In this document: piece after piece, positions 46,127 through 55,484 of the stretch
Numbering within the stretch: the first letter of the stretch is position 1
How the letters are laid out: every line of letters begins with the position of its first letter
Assembly: GCF_016031655.1 (NCBI RefSeq)
Contig: NZ_JACCHQ010000028.1
Span: 29,317 to 93,316 of the forward strand
Source: Bradyrhizobium glycinis
GTDB taxonomy: Bacteria > Pseudomonadota > Alphaproteobacteria > Rhizobiales > Xanthobacteraceae
DNA length: 64,000 nucleotides
Direction of reading: 5' to 3'
Translations under genes and position numbers: made by a program
The notes under the pieces: generated by a model
Database searches by the model: none
Told to the model about the DNA's origin: nothing
Seen by the model: the letters and a program-made list of their open reading frames with translations, nothing else

Positions 46127-47572
46127 TCAGGCGTTCCCGGCGGCCCGGAATTGCGCGCCGGCCCGCTGCAGGTTCTGCGGCAGGCTCATCAGCACCGTCT
46201 TGCGGTCGGCGACGGCGGCGTGGAATTGATCGAGCGCAATGTTGAAGGCGGTGAGCGCGCCTTCCTCGATTGCGCCGTGATCGTAACAGCGCAGCGTATC
46301 GCGCAGGATTCCGTCGGCTTCGGTCTGCATCTGGTCGAGCTCTTCCGTCGTCTCGCATTTGCGCGCCGCCGTGATCATGTCGAGCAGACGTTCGCGCAGA
46401 TGATTGTTGCTGTCGCGCTCGTCCTTCTTCAGGTAGCCCGCGAACCAGGCGCCGATCGAGCCCATGGCAGACAGCGCCATCAGGCCCCACCAGATGTAAT
46501 CGCTGTACTTGTCGAGAAAGGTCTTCTCCTCGCCGTCGACGAAAGCGGCTGCACCGGGATGCACCGGGATCACGGCGTCCTTGTCGGTATCGGGCGTCTC
46601 GATCTTCGCCGCCAGCGGGAATTCCGTCACCAATTGCTGCCGCACGGCGAACAGCTGGCGCGTGAACGCCGCGATGGTGGTTTCGGAGACGCCTTTGCGC
46701 GCCACGATGTGGTGCGCGAAGCTGATGGTCTTGACCTCGTCCTCGGGGCGGTCGGGCGAGCCGCCGTAGGCGCCGGCGGGAATCTCGGACGCTTCATAGA
46801 CCGGATGATTCTGCGCGATCGCGTCCGCCGAATCGATGGCGAGGAAGGTGGGCGAGCCGCCTTCCTTGATCGATGCCGCAATTGCGTCCGCGGTGATCTT
46901 GCTGTTGACCGGGCCTGCCGCGAGGTAGACGTCGGCCTTCTGCGCCTTGATCGCCTCGGCAACTTCATTGGCGGGAAATTGCACGATCTCGACCTTGGCC
47001 GGGTCGACGCCGTATTGCTGCAGGATCACCTTGAGCAGATTGACGTTGGCCTGGGTGCGGCCGACGACGCCGATGCGATGACCGGCGAGTTGCGCGATCT
47101 TGGTGATCTTCGCGCCCTTCTTCTTGCCCTTGGCGGGCACGGACCACAACACCACGACGTTCTTGCGCAGGGTCGCGACAGCCTGTGCGTTCTTCGGCAC
47201 GTCGAGGTCGCCGCGCACGATGGCGAGATCGACCTTGCCTTCGGCGAGCGCATTGGCGCTGGCGGTTGCGCCGTCGGTCTGGATCGGGCGCAGCCGCACG
47301 TAGCTCTTGTGCTGCGCAAAGCCTTGCGTCAGGGCCTGTACGACCTTGACGTCGTCGCTGTTGGCGGGACCGACCGCGATCCTGAGCGTCACGGGACGCA
47401 TCGCGAAGTAATAGCCGCCGGCGAGGGCGCCGAGGATCGCGAGCACCAGGGCCAGAGACACGAGCGCCGTCTTCCGCGCCGCGGATCGCGGCGAAGGCGG
47501 AGGGGGTGCTTCGGCCAGGTCCAATCCCCCGGTCATCGATCTCCCAAACAGGCGCTTCAGGCTCAGTTTCAT
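46127..47572 (-). CDS. TAXI-family TRAP solute-binding protein with membrane anchors
   Basis: A 481-residue protein. A cytoplasmic N terminus is followed by a membrane helix (about 36-57) and a TAXI solute-binding domain (about 60-345; LRIAVGPANSDDVKVVQAL, GVVGRTQANVNLL, VYLAAGPVNSKI). A second membrane helix (about 365-385) and a helical cytoplasmic tail follow. Free TAXI proteins capture organic acids for TRAP carriers; this anchored type, without a permease gene alongside, is common in alphaproteobacteria and of unknown role. The second TAXI gene is at 48764. Confidence 0.83.
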   Translation of the reverse strand: MKLSLKRLFGRSMTGGLDLAEAPPPPSPRSAARKTALVSLALVLAILGALAGGYYFAMRPVTLRIAVGPANSDDVKVVQALTQGFAQHKSYVRLRPIQTDGATASANALAEGKVDLAIVRGDLDVPKNAQAVATLRKNVVVLWSVPAKGKKKGAKITKIAQLAGHRIGVVGRTQANVNLLKVILQQYGVDPAKVEIVQFPANEVAEAIKAQKADVYLAAGPVNSKITADAIAASIKEGGSPTFLAIDSADAIAQNHPVYEASEIPAGAYGGSPDRPEDEVKTISFAHHIVARKGVSETTIAAFTRQLFAVRQQLVTEFPLAAKIETPDTDKDAVIPVHPGAAAFVDGEEKTFLDKYSDYIWWGLMALSAMGSIGAWFAGYLKKDERDSNNHLRERLLDMITAARKCETTEELDQMQTEADGILRDTLRCYDHGAIEEGALTAFNIALDQFHAAVADRKTVLMSLPQNLQRAGAQFRAAGNA

Positions 47573-47724
47573 CTTGGCCGGCGATCTACGGCTGCAATTG
47601 TAGCAAATTTCTTGTCCTGCGGGGTTACATCTCCGTCATGGTTAGCGGATGGAGGAAATCCCCGTATGAACCCGGGCGTCAGCACGGGGTTAGGGTAAAG
47701 TTCCCCTGAAGGATGGAGATGGTC

Positions 47725-48015
47725 ATGGCAGAACGGCTCTCGGCGGAGGCGCGCAGGCAGGCGTTGGGCGGACTGCCCGGCTGGAGTGACGTCCCAGGCC
47801 GCGACGCCATCGGGAAAACCTTTGTCTTCAAGGATTTCAACGAGGCGTTCGGCTTCATGACCCGCGCCGCGCTGGTCGCCGAGAAGATGGATCACCACCC
47901 CGAATGGCGCAACGTCTACAAGACGGTGGAGGTGGTGCTGTCGACCCACGATGCCGGCGGCGTCACCGCGCGCGACATTGCGCTGGCGAAGGCGATGGAC
48001 GCCATCGCCGGCTGA
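47725..48015 (+). CDS. phhB: 4a-hydroxytetrahydrobiopterin dehydratase (PCD/DCoH)
   Basis: A 96-residue enzyme that dehydrates the pterin carbinolamine formed by aromatic amino acid hydroxylases. The core DHHPEWRNVYKTVEVVLSTH holds the catalytic histidines. Three in-frame ATG codons lie at 47713, 47719 and 47725; I chose the third because GGAG lies six bases before it and it gives MAERLSAEARRQ as in relatives. It is a divergent neighbour of the TAXI gene and precedes a DUF1232 gene by 99 bases. No phenylalanine hydroxylase is nearby. Confidence 0.93.
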   Translation: MAERLSAEARRQALGGLPGWSDVPGRDAIGKTFVFKDFNEAFGFMTRAALVAEKMDHHPEWRNVYKTVEVVLSTHDAGGVTARDIALAKAMDAIAG

Positions 48016-48114
48016 CACCAGGCTGACGTCTTGCAGGGACCGGCTGCATCCCCATGTTGTGATCAGCCGGGATGGGGCGGTCCGCCCCCTTGGGCCGAAG
48101 GGAGTTTGTCGCAC

Positions 48115-48501
48115 ATGGCTGCCGAGCACAGCGTTGGCTTCGAGCCGGCCGATCGGCTCGCGGAAGATCGCGAGAGCGTGCGCCGCCGCTTCTGGCGCAA
48201 GCTGAAGCGGGTCGCTGCGCAACTGCCGTTCGCGGAGGATCTGCTTGCCGCCTATTACTGCGCGTTCGACCGGCAGACGCCGCGCCACGTCCAGGCTTCG
48301 CTGTTAGGTGCGATCGCCTATTTCATCCTGCCGTTCGACTTCGTCGCGGACGTGATGCCCATGCTCGGCTTCGCCGATGACGCCGCCGTGCTCGCCACCG
48401 CCATCCGCATGGTTGCCAGCCACATCACGAACGAGCATCGCGAAGCCGCCCGCGCCGCGCTGAAGCGCGGCGTAGATGAGACGGACGTCGAGGCAGCGTA
48501 A
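48115..48501 (+). CDS. YkvA/DUF1232 family membrane protein
   Basis: A 128-residue protein. The DUF1232 signature LLGAIAYFILPFDFVADVMP followed by GFADDAAVL is present, with one or two membrane helices and a charged amphipathic start. The family is linked to membrane stress and cation stability but is uncharacterised. The start at 48115 has GAAGGGAG ten bases before it. Confidence 0.88.
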   Translation: MAAEHSVGFEPADRLAEDRESVRRRFWRKLKRVAAQLPFAEDLLAAYYCAFDRQTPRHVQASLLGAIAYFILPFDFVADVMPMLGFADDAAVLATAIRMVASHITNEHREAARAALKRGVDETDVEAA

Positions 48502-48638
48502 CAGTTTCGCCACCCCTTTCCGCTGTCATTCTCCGTAACCCGGCTACGCCGAGGCTTCGCCGGGGTTGAGATCCACGGGCGCCGAGGCTTTGCGTAGGCG
48601 GCAAGCGGCGAGTCGGGGTGCTGCTTGCCCTAAGCATC

Positions 48639-48760
48639 GTCATCGCGAGCCAACGGGTCCGCGCGGAGCGCGGCCCGATGACGGGCTCGAGAAGCAATCC
48701 AGAAGTTCTTCCGCGGGGGCGAATTGGAGTGCTTCGTCGCTACGCTCCACGCAATGACGG
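48639..48760. repeat. Intergenic repeat family D, copy 2
   Basis: CGTCATCGCGAGCCAACGGG ... GAAGCAATCCAGAAG ... GCAATGACGG. It lies in the convergent gap between the YkvA and second TAXI genes; nearby 48516-48600 holds another shorter palindrome (CCGAGGCTTCGCCGG). Confidence 0.85.
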
Positions 48761-48763
48761 CCT

Positions 48764-49930
48764 CTACTTCTTCTTAGCTCCTGCCTCCGCCCGCGCGTTC
48801 TCCGCGTCCCACGCCTGGAATTGCCTGAACAGCGTCTCCTTGTCCGCATCGGAGACGGTTGCTGCCGCAGGGCTCTGCTTTAAGAACGCCTCGAAGCGCT
48901 GCCGTGTCACCGGTTCGATGCCGTGCTTGTCGAGCCATTGCTGCGCCACCGGCAATCTGTTCCAGCCGGATAGCGGCGCCGCCAGCGAGACCTCCTTCCA
49001 CTTGGGATGGAAGGGCGGGTTCTGCAGCGTCGGAAATTTCGTGAAGAACGCGTCCACGAACAGCGCGAGCTTGCGATAACGCTCGGTGTTGGGCGCCCAA
49101 TTATAGGCCGCAAGCACCGCGGGCACCGCGATCGTGTCGACGCTCTCGCCTTCCTTGATCAGGTTCGGGTAGTCCTTAGCGGTCAGGGTTGCCGGCAGAT
49201 AGTCGCTCTGCAGCGGCTTTGCATAGTCCACCTTCGCCAGATGGAAGCGACCGTCATTGCTGAAGGTCGAGACCGATTTGTACGGCTTGCCGCCGACCAC
49301 GATGACAGCGTCGATCTCTCCGGCCTTCAGCTTCTCCATCGCGATGCGCTGCTCGACATAGATGAATCTCGCCTTGATCCCAAGCCGCTCGAACACGGTG
49401 AGCGCGGTGACGAAGGTGCCGCCGTTCGGCAGGTCGACGCTGACGGTCTTGCCTTCCAGATCCTTCAGTGCCGCCACCGATTTCGGCGCGATCACCTGCA
49501 TCTCCTCGTTGTACAGTTTCGTCACATAGGTGAACTGCCGCTTGATGTCCTTGGCGAAACCCTTGCGCTCGAGATAGTCGAGCGTGTCGGCCCGCACGAT
49601 GCCGAGATCGACGCCTTGCAGGAACAGGATGTCGGCGACGCTCTGCACCGAGCCGCGGCCGACGATCGGCAGCACGCGGATCTTGTTGCCGTCGTCGAGC
49701 ACGGAGGCGAGGTCGGCGCCGAACTGCACATAGGTGCCGCCGATCGTCCCCGTGATCAGCGTGACGGTGTTGGCGTTCAGCGCCTGCTTGGTCGAGCTCG
49801 AGCCGAACTGAAAGATGGCCTTCAGGCTGTCCGAGACCTTGGCCGGATCGTATTCGGCCTGCTCGGCGTGGGCCGCGAAGGCACAGATGGTCGTGATGGC
49901 GGCAAGCGCCATTTTCAAAGCGTTACGCAT
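48764..49930 (-). CDS. TAXI-family TRAP solute-binding protein (secreted)
   Basis: A 388-residue periplasmic protein. Signal peptide 1-22 (MRNALKMALAAITTICAFAA), then a TAXI domain with TLITGTIGGTYVQFG, VDLGIVRADTLDYLE and GKTVSVDLPNGGTFVTAL. It should bind an organic acid or similar solute. No DctQ or DctM permease is encoded nearby, so it may share a carrier elsewhere or act as a sensor. The next gene (49951) may be transcribed with it, 20 bases upstream on the same strand. Confidence 0.85.
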   Translation of the reverse strand: MRNALKMALAAITTICAFAAHAEQAEYDPAKVSDSLKAIFQFGSSSTKQALNANTVTLITGTIGGTYVQFGADLASVLDDGNKIRVLPIVGRGSVQSVADILFLQGVDLGIVRADTLDYLERKGFAKDIKRQFTYVTKLYNEEMQVIAPKSVAALKDLEGKTVSVDLPNGGTFVTALTVFERLGIKARFIYVEQRIAMEKLKAGEIDAVIVVGGKPYKSVSTFSNDGRFHLAKVDYAKPLQSDYLPATLTAKDYPNLIKEGESVDTIAVPAVLAAYNWAPNTERYRKLALFVDAFFTKFPTLQNPPFHPKWKEVSLAAPLSGWNRLPVAQQWLDKHGIEPVTRQRFEAFLKQSPAAATVSDADKETLFRQFQAWDAENARAEAGAKKK

Positions 49931-49950
49931 GATGTTCCCTCTGAAGTGGC

Positions 49951-50796
49951 CTAGTTCGAGAATTGGGCGAGGCGCTGGCGCGCTTCCGCCGATCCGAGTG
50001 CCGCGGCCTTTTGATACCAGTCGCGCGCGGCGGTCGCGTCAGCGGCGATGCGCCGCGAGTCGCTAGTGCCGAGCACGGCCGGGTCATAGCTCTGCGCCAG
50101 CAGAAACGCAGCCGTCGCATCCTGTGCATTGGCCGCGTGTTCAAGCAGCAGGCGGGCAGCAACAATATCGCCGACGCCCAACAGGCTCTTCGCGCGCGTC
50201 ATCAGCCCGGCCAGCGTGTCGGCGTCGAGCGTCTTCGCGGGCGCAGGCGGTGCGGGCGGCGCCGCGACGGGCGCTGGTTGGGTTTGTCCCTGGGCTTGCA
50301 GCGCCGTCTGATAGGCGGTCGCGATCGCCTCGCGGCTCGGCGCGGCAGGTGCTGAGAGAGCCTGCGTGTCGGCGCTCGCCAGCCTCGTGTCGCTCACGCG
50401 GGCCGCATCCTTGCGCGGGGTCTGCGGTCTGGTCGGTGCGCTGGCCGACGCCATCGCTTGGTCCGCAGTGAAGCGAACCCAGCTACCGGCATAAGCGGCG
50501 AAGAGGCCGCGAAAGTCGGACTGAAACAGTGTGGCCAGAACTGCCAGGCTGAATGCCGCCAGAACGGCCGCGAGCACACGCGGGACAATTCTGGAGCGCA
50601 ATGTCGCCGGCGCATATTCGCTCGGGTCGGGTGCGCCGAGCGGGTCGGACAGAAACAGTGGAACTGGATCGTCCTGTGGAAGCTCCGCGCGCTTGGCACG
50701 TGCGCGGATATAGGACGCGACAGGCGGATGTGATGCAGATCGATCGGAGTCGGGCATGCGCGACTCCCTCGACGGACGGTAGGCCGTCGTCTCCAT
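49951..50796 (-). CDS. Membrane-anchored SEL1-like repeat protein
   Basis: A 281-residue protein with a cytoplasmic N-terminal 60-70 residues, one membrane helix (about 72-93), an Ala/Pro-rich linker and a C-terminal helical region with SEL1-like pattern (LLEHAANAQDATAAFLLAQS, then AARDWYQKAAALGSAEARQRL). This would lie in the periplasm. It ends 20 bases before the TAXI start, suggesting cotranscription. The partner is unknown. A GGGGAG site lies nine bases before the start. Confidence 0.78.
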   Translation of the reverse strand: METTAYRPSRESRMPDSDRSASHPPVASYIRARAKRAELPQDDPVPLFLSDPLGAPDPSEYAPATLRSRIVPRVLAAVLAAFSLAVLATLFQSDFRGLFAAYAGSWVRFTADQAMASASAPTRPQTPRKDAARVSDTRLASADTQALSAPAAPSREAIATAYQTALQAQGQTQPAPVAAPPAPPAPAKTLDADTLAGLMTRAKSLLGVGDIVAARLLLEHAANAQDATAAFLLAQSYDPAVLGTSDSRRIAADATAARDWYQKAAALGSAEARQRLAQFSN

Positions 50797-51214
50797 GGTG
50801 TGATGCTCCCCATTACTGACGCAACGCAGGGGCAGTCCCGGCTTCAGTCTTCTTGTTGTTGTCCAGAAGTCCCCGCTAACTGGAACCGGTAAATCGCCGT
50901 CCGATTCAGCCCAAAAAACGACGGCGGTTTGCGCGAATCTGGAGATATTTGGGTTTGATTACGGCGGCGCCGCGGAATGCACCGGAATTTTGCTCGCGAT
51001 GGTTGAGGGGATTTTACGAGCGGCGGCGTGCGCAACCTTGCGATGTCGCGGTCGTCGACGCTGCCCGTCTCGCCCTCCGCTGTCATGTTCCGGCCTGACC
51101 GGGGCATCCAATACACTGAGGCGTCTCGGCTAAATCACTAACGTCTCGGATCGCCCAGTCGAGCCGGGCGATGACCGCTTTGTATGTTGAAACAGCGTCG
51201 CGATGACATCGCGA
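50797..51214. other. Intergenic region after the quinone oxidoreductase
   Basis: These 418 bases contain no gene that I can support. The 51080-51115 stretch (GTCATGTTCCGGCCTGACC) is a diverged family B-like element, 51152-51172 has an inverted TCGCCC/GGGCGA pair, and 51200-51216 GCGATGACATCGC is another. The left part should hold the promoter of the SEL1-like gene. Confidence 0.5.
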
Positions 51215-52189
51215 TCACGGATGCAGGATCACCTTGCCCATGGCCTGCCGTCCCGCCAGCACCTTCAACGCATCGGCCGTCTGCGCCAGCGGGAAGGTGC
51301 GGTCGACATGCGATGAGATCTTGCCTTCCGCGGTCCACTTCACCAGCTTCTCGAGATTGGCGCGGTTTTTCGCCGGATTGAGCCGGGTCCAGGCGCCCCA
51401 GAACACGCCGCGGATGTCGCAGCCCTTCAGGAGCGCGAGGTTCAGCGGCATCTTGGGAATGTCGCCGGCGGCAAAGCCGATGACGAGGAAGCGGCCTTCC
51501 CAGGCAATCGAGCGCAGCGCCTGTTCGGCGTAAGCACCACCCACGGGATCGAAGATGATGTCGACGCCCTTGCCGCCGGTGAGCTTGCGCAAGCCTTCCT
51601 TCAAATCTTCCTTGCCGTAGTTCAGCGTCAGCTCGGCGCCGTGCGCCTTGGCGAATTCGAGCTTCTCGTCCGACGAGGCGCAGGCGATCACCTTCAAGCC
51701 CATCAGCTTGCCGAGCTCGCAGGCTGCAAGGCCGGTGCCGCCGGCCGCGCCCAGCACGGCGAGCGTCTCGCCCGGCTTGGGGCTGGCGCGATCTTCCAGC
51801 GCATGCAGCGCGGTGCCGTAGATGATGATGATGCCGGCCGCGCGGTCGTAGTCGAGATTATCAGGGATCTTCACGATCGATGCCGCCGGCAGCGCGATCT
51901 TCTCGCGCGCGCCATTGTGGCCGCAGGAGGCGACCACGCGATCGCCGACCTTGAGATCAGTGACACCGGGGCCGATGCTCTCGATCACGCCGGCGACTTC
52001 CGCCGCCGGCGAAAACGGGAATGGCGGCTTGATCTGGTACTTGCCCTGGATCATCAGGATGTCGAAGAAATTCAGCGCCGCCGCCTTGATCGCGATCACG
52101 GCTTCGCCGGGCCCGGCCACCGGATCCGGCACCTCAGTCAGAACGAGGTCGTCAGGCTGGCAATATTGCGAGCAGAGGATGGCTTTCAT
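51215..52189 (-). CDS. Quinone oxidoreductase-like zinc-free MDR protein
   Basis: A 324-residue NADPH:quinone oxidoreductase-like enzyme of the medium-chain family. VLGAAGGTGLAACELGKL is the NADPH loop; no catalytic zinc cysteines are seen. AEVAGVIESIGPGVTDLKVGDRV is typical. It would reduce quinones or enones in the cytoplasm. The start at 52189 has AAGGTG five bases upstream; a longer in-frame extension into the repeat is not real. Confidence 0.9.
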   Translation of the reverse strand: MKAILCSQYCQPDDLVLTEVPDPVAGPGEAVIAIKAAALNFFDILMIQGKYQIKPPFPFSPAAEVAGVIESIGPGVTDLKVGDRVVASCGHNGAREKIALPAASIVKIPDNLDYDRAAGIIIIYGTALHALEDRASPKPGETLAVLGAAGGTGLAACELGKLMGLKVIACASSDEKLEFAKAHGAELTLNYGKEDLKEGLRKLTGGKGVDIIFDPVGGAYAEQALRSIAWEGRFLVIGFAAGDIPKMPLNLALLKGCDIRGVFWGAWTRLNPAKNRANLEKLVKWTAEGKISSHVDRTFPLAQTADALKVLAGRQAMGKVILHP

Positions 52190-52302
52190 GGCGGCACCTT
52201 GAGGACGTTTCGGTGGAATTATAGTTAGGCCGTTTCTGCCGGATTTAGGCAGTGGCGACAATCCGGATTCTTTGTCTGAGGTCACGCGACGGCCTATCCT
52301 CC

Positions 52303-52420
52303 CGTCACTGCGAGCCACCGGGTCCGCGCGAAGCGCGGCCCGATGACAGGCTCCGTGAAGCAATCCAGAATCCGTCCTGCGGAAATAGTCTGGATTGCTT
52401 CGCTGCTCTCGCAATGACGC
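52303..52420. repeat. Intergenic repeat family D, copy 3
   Basis: CGTCACTGCGAGCCACCGGG ... GAAGCAATCCAGAATCCG ... GATTGCTTCGCTGC ... CGCAATGACGC. It is the only copy in a divergent gap, between the quinone oxidoreductase and the SDR starts. Confidence 0.85.
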
Positions 52421-52449
52421 GGTGTATCGAAACAGCGAGGATTCAAACG

Positions 52450-53289
52450 ATGTTTGAAACAACCCTCCTCAAGAACAAGCGCATCCTCGTCACGGGCGGC
52501 GGCTCGGGTCTTGGCGCTGCGATGGGGCGTCGCTTCCTCACGCTCGGCGCCGAGGTCGTGATCTGCGGCCGCAAGCTCGACCGGCTCGAGGCGACGGCGC
52601 GCGAGATGCGCGAAGAGACCGGCGGCAAAGTTACGACGATCGCCTGCGATATCCGTGAAGGTGCGGCGGTCGACAGCATGATGGATGCGATCTGGCGCGA
52701 GGCGCCGCTCGATATCCTCGTCAACAATGCCGCTGCCACCTTCATCGCACAGAGCGAGCGCCTCTCCTTCCGTGCCGCGGACGCGACCCTGGCGCCGACG
52801 CTGCATGGCGCGATGTATTGCACGCTCGGCGCCGGCAGGCGCTGGATCGAGGCCGAGCATGGCGGCGTCGTGCTGTCGATCCTTTCGACCTCCACCATTA
52901 CCGGCCGCGCCTTCACCGTGCCCTCGGCGATGGCGAAATCCGCACTGCTGGCGATGACCAGGAGCCTTGCGGTGGAATGGGGCCCGAAGGGCATCCGCAC
53001 CGTCGCGATCGCGCCGGGCCCGTTTCCGACCGCAGGGGCCACCGGGCAGCTCCGTCCCGAAGGCCGCGACGAAGGCTGGACCGCGCGCAACCCGCTTGGC
53101 CGTACCGGCGAGCACAGCGAGCTTGCCGATCTCGCCAGCTTCCTGGTCTCGGACCGCGCCGCCTACATCAATGGCGAGATGGTGGTGATCGATGGCGGTG
53201 CGCATCTGCGCAGTTCCGGCGCCGAGGATTTGCTCGGCTGGACCGAGGCGCAATGGGCAGCGCAACGCGCCGCCCGATCCAAGGCCTAG
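52450..53289 (+). CDS. 2,4-dienoyl-CoA reductase-like SDR
   Basis: A 279-residue SDR. ILVTGGGSGLGAAMGRRFL is the NADP motif, NNAAATF follows, but the YxxxK catalytic pair is replaced: the site reads VPSAMAKSAL, with Lys but no Tyr. This is the pattern of the peroxisomal/mitochondrial 2,4-dienoyl-CoA reductase group, where the Tyr is absent at that place. The end PLGRTGEHSELADLASFLVSD is also typical. It would reduce the dienoyl-CoA of unsaturated fatty acids. The start is taken at MFETTLLKNKR, six bases after GAGGATT. Confidence 0.85.
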   Translation: MFETTLLKNKRILVTGGGSGLGAAMGRRFLTLGAEVVICGRKLDRLEATAREMREETGGKVTTIACDIREGAAVDSMMDAIWREAPLDILVNNAAATFIAQSERLSFRAADATLAPTLHGAMYCTLGAGRRWIEAEHGGVVLSILSTSTITGRAFTVPSAMAKSALLAMTRSLAVEWGPKGIRTVAIAPGPFPTAGATGQLRPEGRDEGWTARNPLGRTGEHSELADLASFLVSDRAAYINGEMVVIDGGAHLRSSGAEDLLGWTEAQWAAQRAARSKA

Positions 53290-53405
53290 CCGCCGCCGAT
53301 AACGCTAACTGCCTTCCCAAATTGAACTTTCCCGGCTATCCCTGCCCGGGGACAAAGCGCACTCGGGCCATCTTCCAGTCACAATATTGAGGGAACCACA
53401 GCGGC

Positions 53406-54074
53406 ATGTGGCGGGTGCTGATTTTAGCTTTGATGACTGGCGTGGCAGCCGGGGGAATAGCCGTCTCTGCATGGGCGCAGACGGCGCAACCGGCGTCCAA
53501 GTCCGGTCCAGCTCCAAAAGAGGCGGCACCGAAGCCGGCCGCGCCGCCGGCCAACACCAACGCAAAGGCGACCCCGAAGCCCGAGAGCAAGCCGGCGGCC
53601 CCGGCTGCGACCGTGGCGGGGGGCGCGGAGCCGACCCTGATCGGGCAGTTCGGCACCTGGGGCGCCTATTCGGCGACGCCGAACGGCAAGAAGGTCTGCT
53701 TCGCGCTGGCCAAGCCGTCATCGTCGAAGACCAATCCGCCGAACCGGCCGCGCGATCCCGCCTATGCCTTCGTCTCGACCCGGCCGGCGGAGAAGGTCAA
53801 CAACGAAGTCTCGGTCATGATCGGCTATGCGCTGAAGCCGGGCTCGGAATCGACCGTCGAGGTCGGCGGTGCCTCCTTCGCCATGTACACACAGGGCGAC
53901 GGGCTCTGGATCAAGAACGCGGCCGAGGAGGAGCGGATGGTCGAAGCCATGCGCAAATCCGCCGACCTCGTCGTCAAGGGCGTCTCGGCCAAGGGCACCG
54001 AGACGACCGACACGTTTTCGCTGAAGGGCCTCGCCCAGGCGCTCGACAAGATCGCGCAGGACTGCAAGCGGTAA
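53406..54074 (+). CDS. Invasion-associated locus B (IalB) family secreted protein
   Basis: A 222-residue protein with a signal peptide (about 1-24), an Ala/Pro/Lys-rich linker to residue 70, and an IalB domain (FGTWGAYSATPNGKKVCFAL, then PAYAFVSTRPAEKVNNEVSV). The Cys pair (in KKVCF and the last DCKR) may form a disulfide. IalB proteins occur widely in non-pathogenic rhizobia; despite the name, an invasion role is not implied. The gene precedes rlmN. Confidence 0.85.
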   Translation: MWRVLILALMTGVAAGGIAVSAWAQTAQPASKSGPAPKEAAPKPAAPPANTNAKATPKPESKPAAPAATVAGGAEPTLIGQFGTWGAYSATPNGKKVCFALAKPSSSKTNPPNRPRDPAYAFVSTRPAEKVNNEVSVMIGYALKPGSESTVEVGGASFAMYTQGDGLWIKNAAEEERMVEAMRKSADLVVKGVSAKGTETTDTFSLKGLAQALDKIAQDCKR

Positions 54075-54155
54075 GAGCGTCGGCGTTAAGGCTGCGGGCG
54101 ACAAGGTCGCAATCGGCAGTCCCGGCTGCTATATAGAGGCCGTTCCAAATTTCGC

Positions 54156-54237
54156 CCGTCATTCCGGGGCGATGCGTAGCATCGAACCCGGAATCTCGAG
54201 GTTCCGGGCTCAGCTCTTCGAGCTGCCCCGGAACGAC
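54156..54237. repeat. Intergenic repeat family C, copy 5
   Basis: CCGTCATTCCGGGGCGATGC ... CGAGCTGCCCCGGAACGACC. It lies between the IalB and rlmN genes, just upstream of the rlmN start. Confidence 0.82.
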
Positions 54238-54258
54238 CACAGCTATTAGGTCCATTCA

Positions 54259-55461
54259 ATGCAACCGACGACCGAGCCGCACAACGGCCTCCTGGTGGAG
54301 AAGACCCCGCTTGAAACCTATGTGCCGCCGGCCAAGCCGTCGCTGATCGGCCTGTCGCGCGCCGAGCTTGCTGATCGCCTCGGCGAGATCGGCGTCGCTC
54401 CGGCGCAGCGCAAGATGCGCGTGCAGCAGCTATGGCACTGGATCTATTTCCGCGGCGTCCAGAGTTTTGACGAGATGACCTCGATCTCGAAGGGCATCCG
54501 CGCCGAGCTCGCGCAGCATTTCACCGTGGACCGGCCGGAAGTCGTGGCCGAGCAGATCTCCAACGACGGCACCCGCAAATGGCTGTTGCGCCTGCCGAGC
54601 GGCGACAATGTTCAGAAGGCGCATGAAGTCGAGTGCGTCTACATCCCCGAGACCGACCGCGGCACGCTCTGCGTCTCCTCGCAGGTCGGCTGCACGCTGA
54701 ACTGCGCCTTTTGCCACACCGGCACGCAGCGCCTGGTGCGCAATCTCACCGCTGGCGAGATCGTCGGGCAGGTGATGGTGGCGCGCGATCGTCTCAACGA
54801 CTGGGCCGATCGCGAGGACGGCACGCGCCGCGTCACCAACATCGTGATGATGGGGATGGGCGAGCCGCTCTACAATTTTGACGCGGTGCGCGATGCGCTT
54901 CTGATCGTCGGCGACAACGAAGGCATCGGCATCTCCCGCCGCCGCATCACGCTGTCGACCTCGGGCGTGGTGCCGAACATCGTGCGCGCCGGCGAGGAGA
55001 TCGGGGTCATGCTCGCGATCTCGCTGCACGCGGTCCGCGATGAGCTGCGCAACGAGCTCGTGCCGCTCAACCGCAAATATCCGATCAAGGAGCTGTTGCA
55101 GGCCTGCCGCGACTATCCCGGCGCCTCGAACGCGCGCCGCATCACCTTCGAATATGTGATGCTCAAGGGCGTCAACGATTCGCTCGACGATGCCAAGCTG
55201 CTGGTGAAGATGCTCAAGGGCATCCCTGCCAAGATCAACCTGATCCCGTTCAATCCGTGGCCCGGCACGGCCTATGAATGCTCGGACTGGGACCAGATCG
55301 AGAAATTCTCCGAATACATCTTCAACGCCGGCTATTCCTCGCCGGTGCGCACTCCGCGCGGCCGTGACATCCTCGCCGCCTGTGGCCAGCTCAAGTCGGA
55401 GACGGAAAAGCTCTCGGCGCGCGAGCGCCAGGCGCTGCGCGCCATGGCGATGACGGATTGA
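54259..55461 (+). CDS. rlmN: 23S rRNA (adenine-2503) methyltransferase RlmN
   Basis: A 400-residue radical SAM enzyme that methylates C2 of A2503 in 23S rRNA and A37 in some tRNAs. QVGCTLNCAFCHTGTQ gives the CX3CX2C cluster motif, and the second catalytic Cys lies in DILAACGQLK near the end. Motifs MGMGEPLYNF and RRITLSTSGVVPNIV are also family signatures. The radical SAM fold begins after an N-terminal HhH-like domain. Confidence 0.98.
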   Translation: MQPTTEPHNGLLVEKTPLETYVPPAKPSLIGLSRAELADRLGEIGVAPAQRKMRVQQLWHWIYFRGVQSFDEMTSISKGIRAELAQHFTVDRPEVVAEQISNDGTRKWLLRLPSGDNVQKAHEVECVYIPETDRGTLCVSSQVGCTLNCAFCHTGTQRLVRNLTAGEIVGQVMVARDRLNDWADREDGTRRVTNIVMMGMGEPLYNFDAVRDALLIVGDNEGIGISRRRITLSTSGVVPNIVRAGEEIGVMLAISLHAVRDELRNELVPLNRKYPIKELLQACRDYPGASNARRITFEYVMLKGVNDSLDDAKLLVKMLKGIPAKINLIPFNPWPGTAYECSDWDQIEKFSEYIFNAGYSSPVRTPRGRDILAACGQLKSETEKLSARERQALRAMAMTD

Positions 55462-55484
55462 TGGATGATGACGTCCTCGATGCT

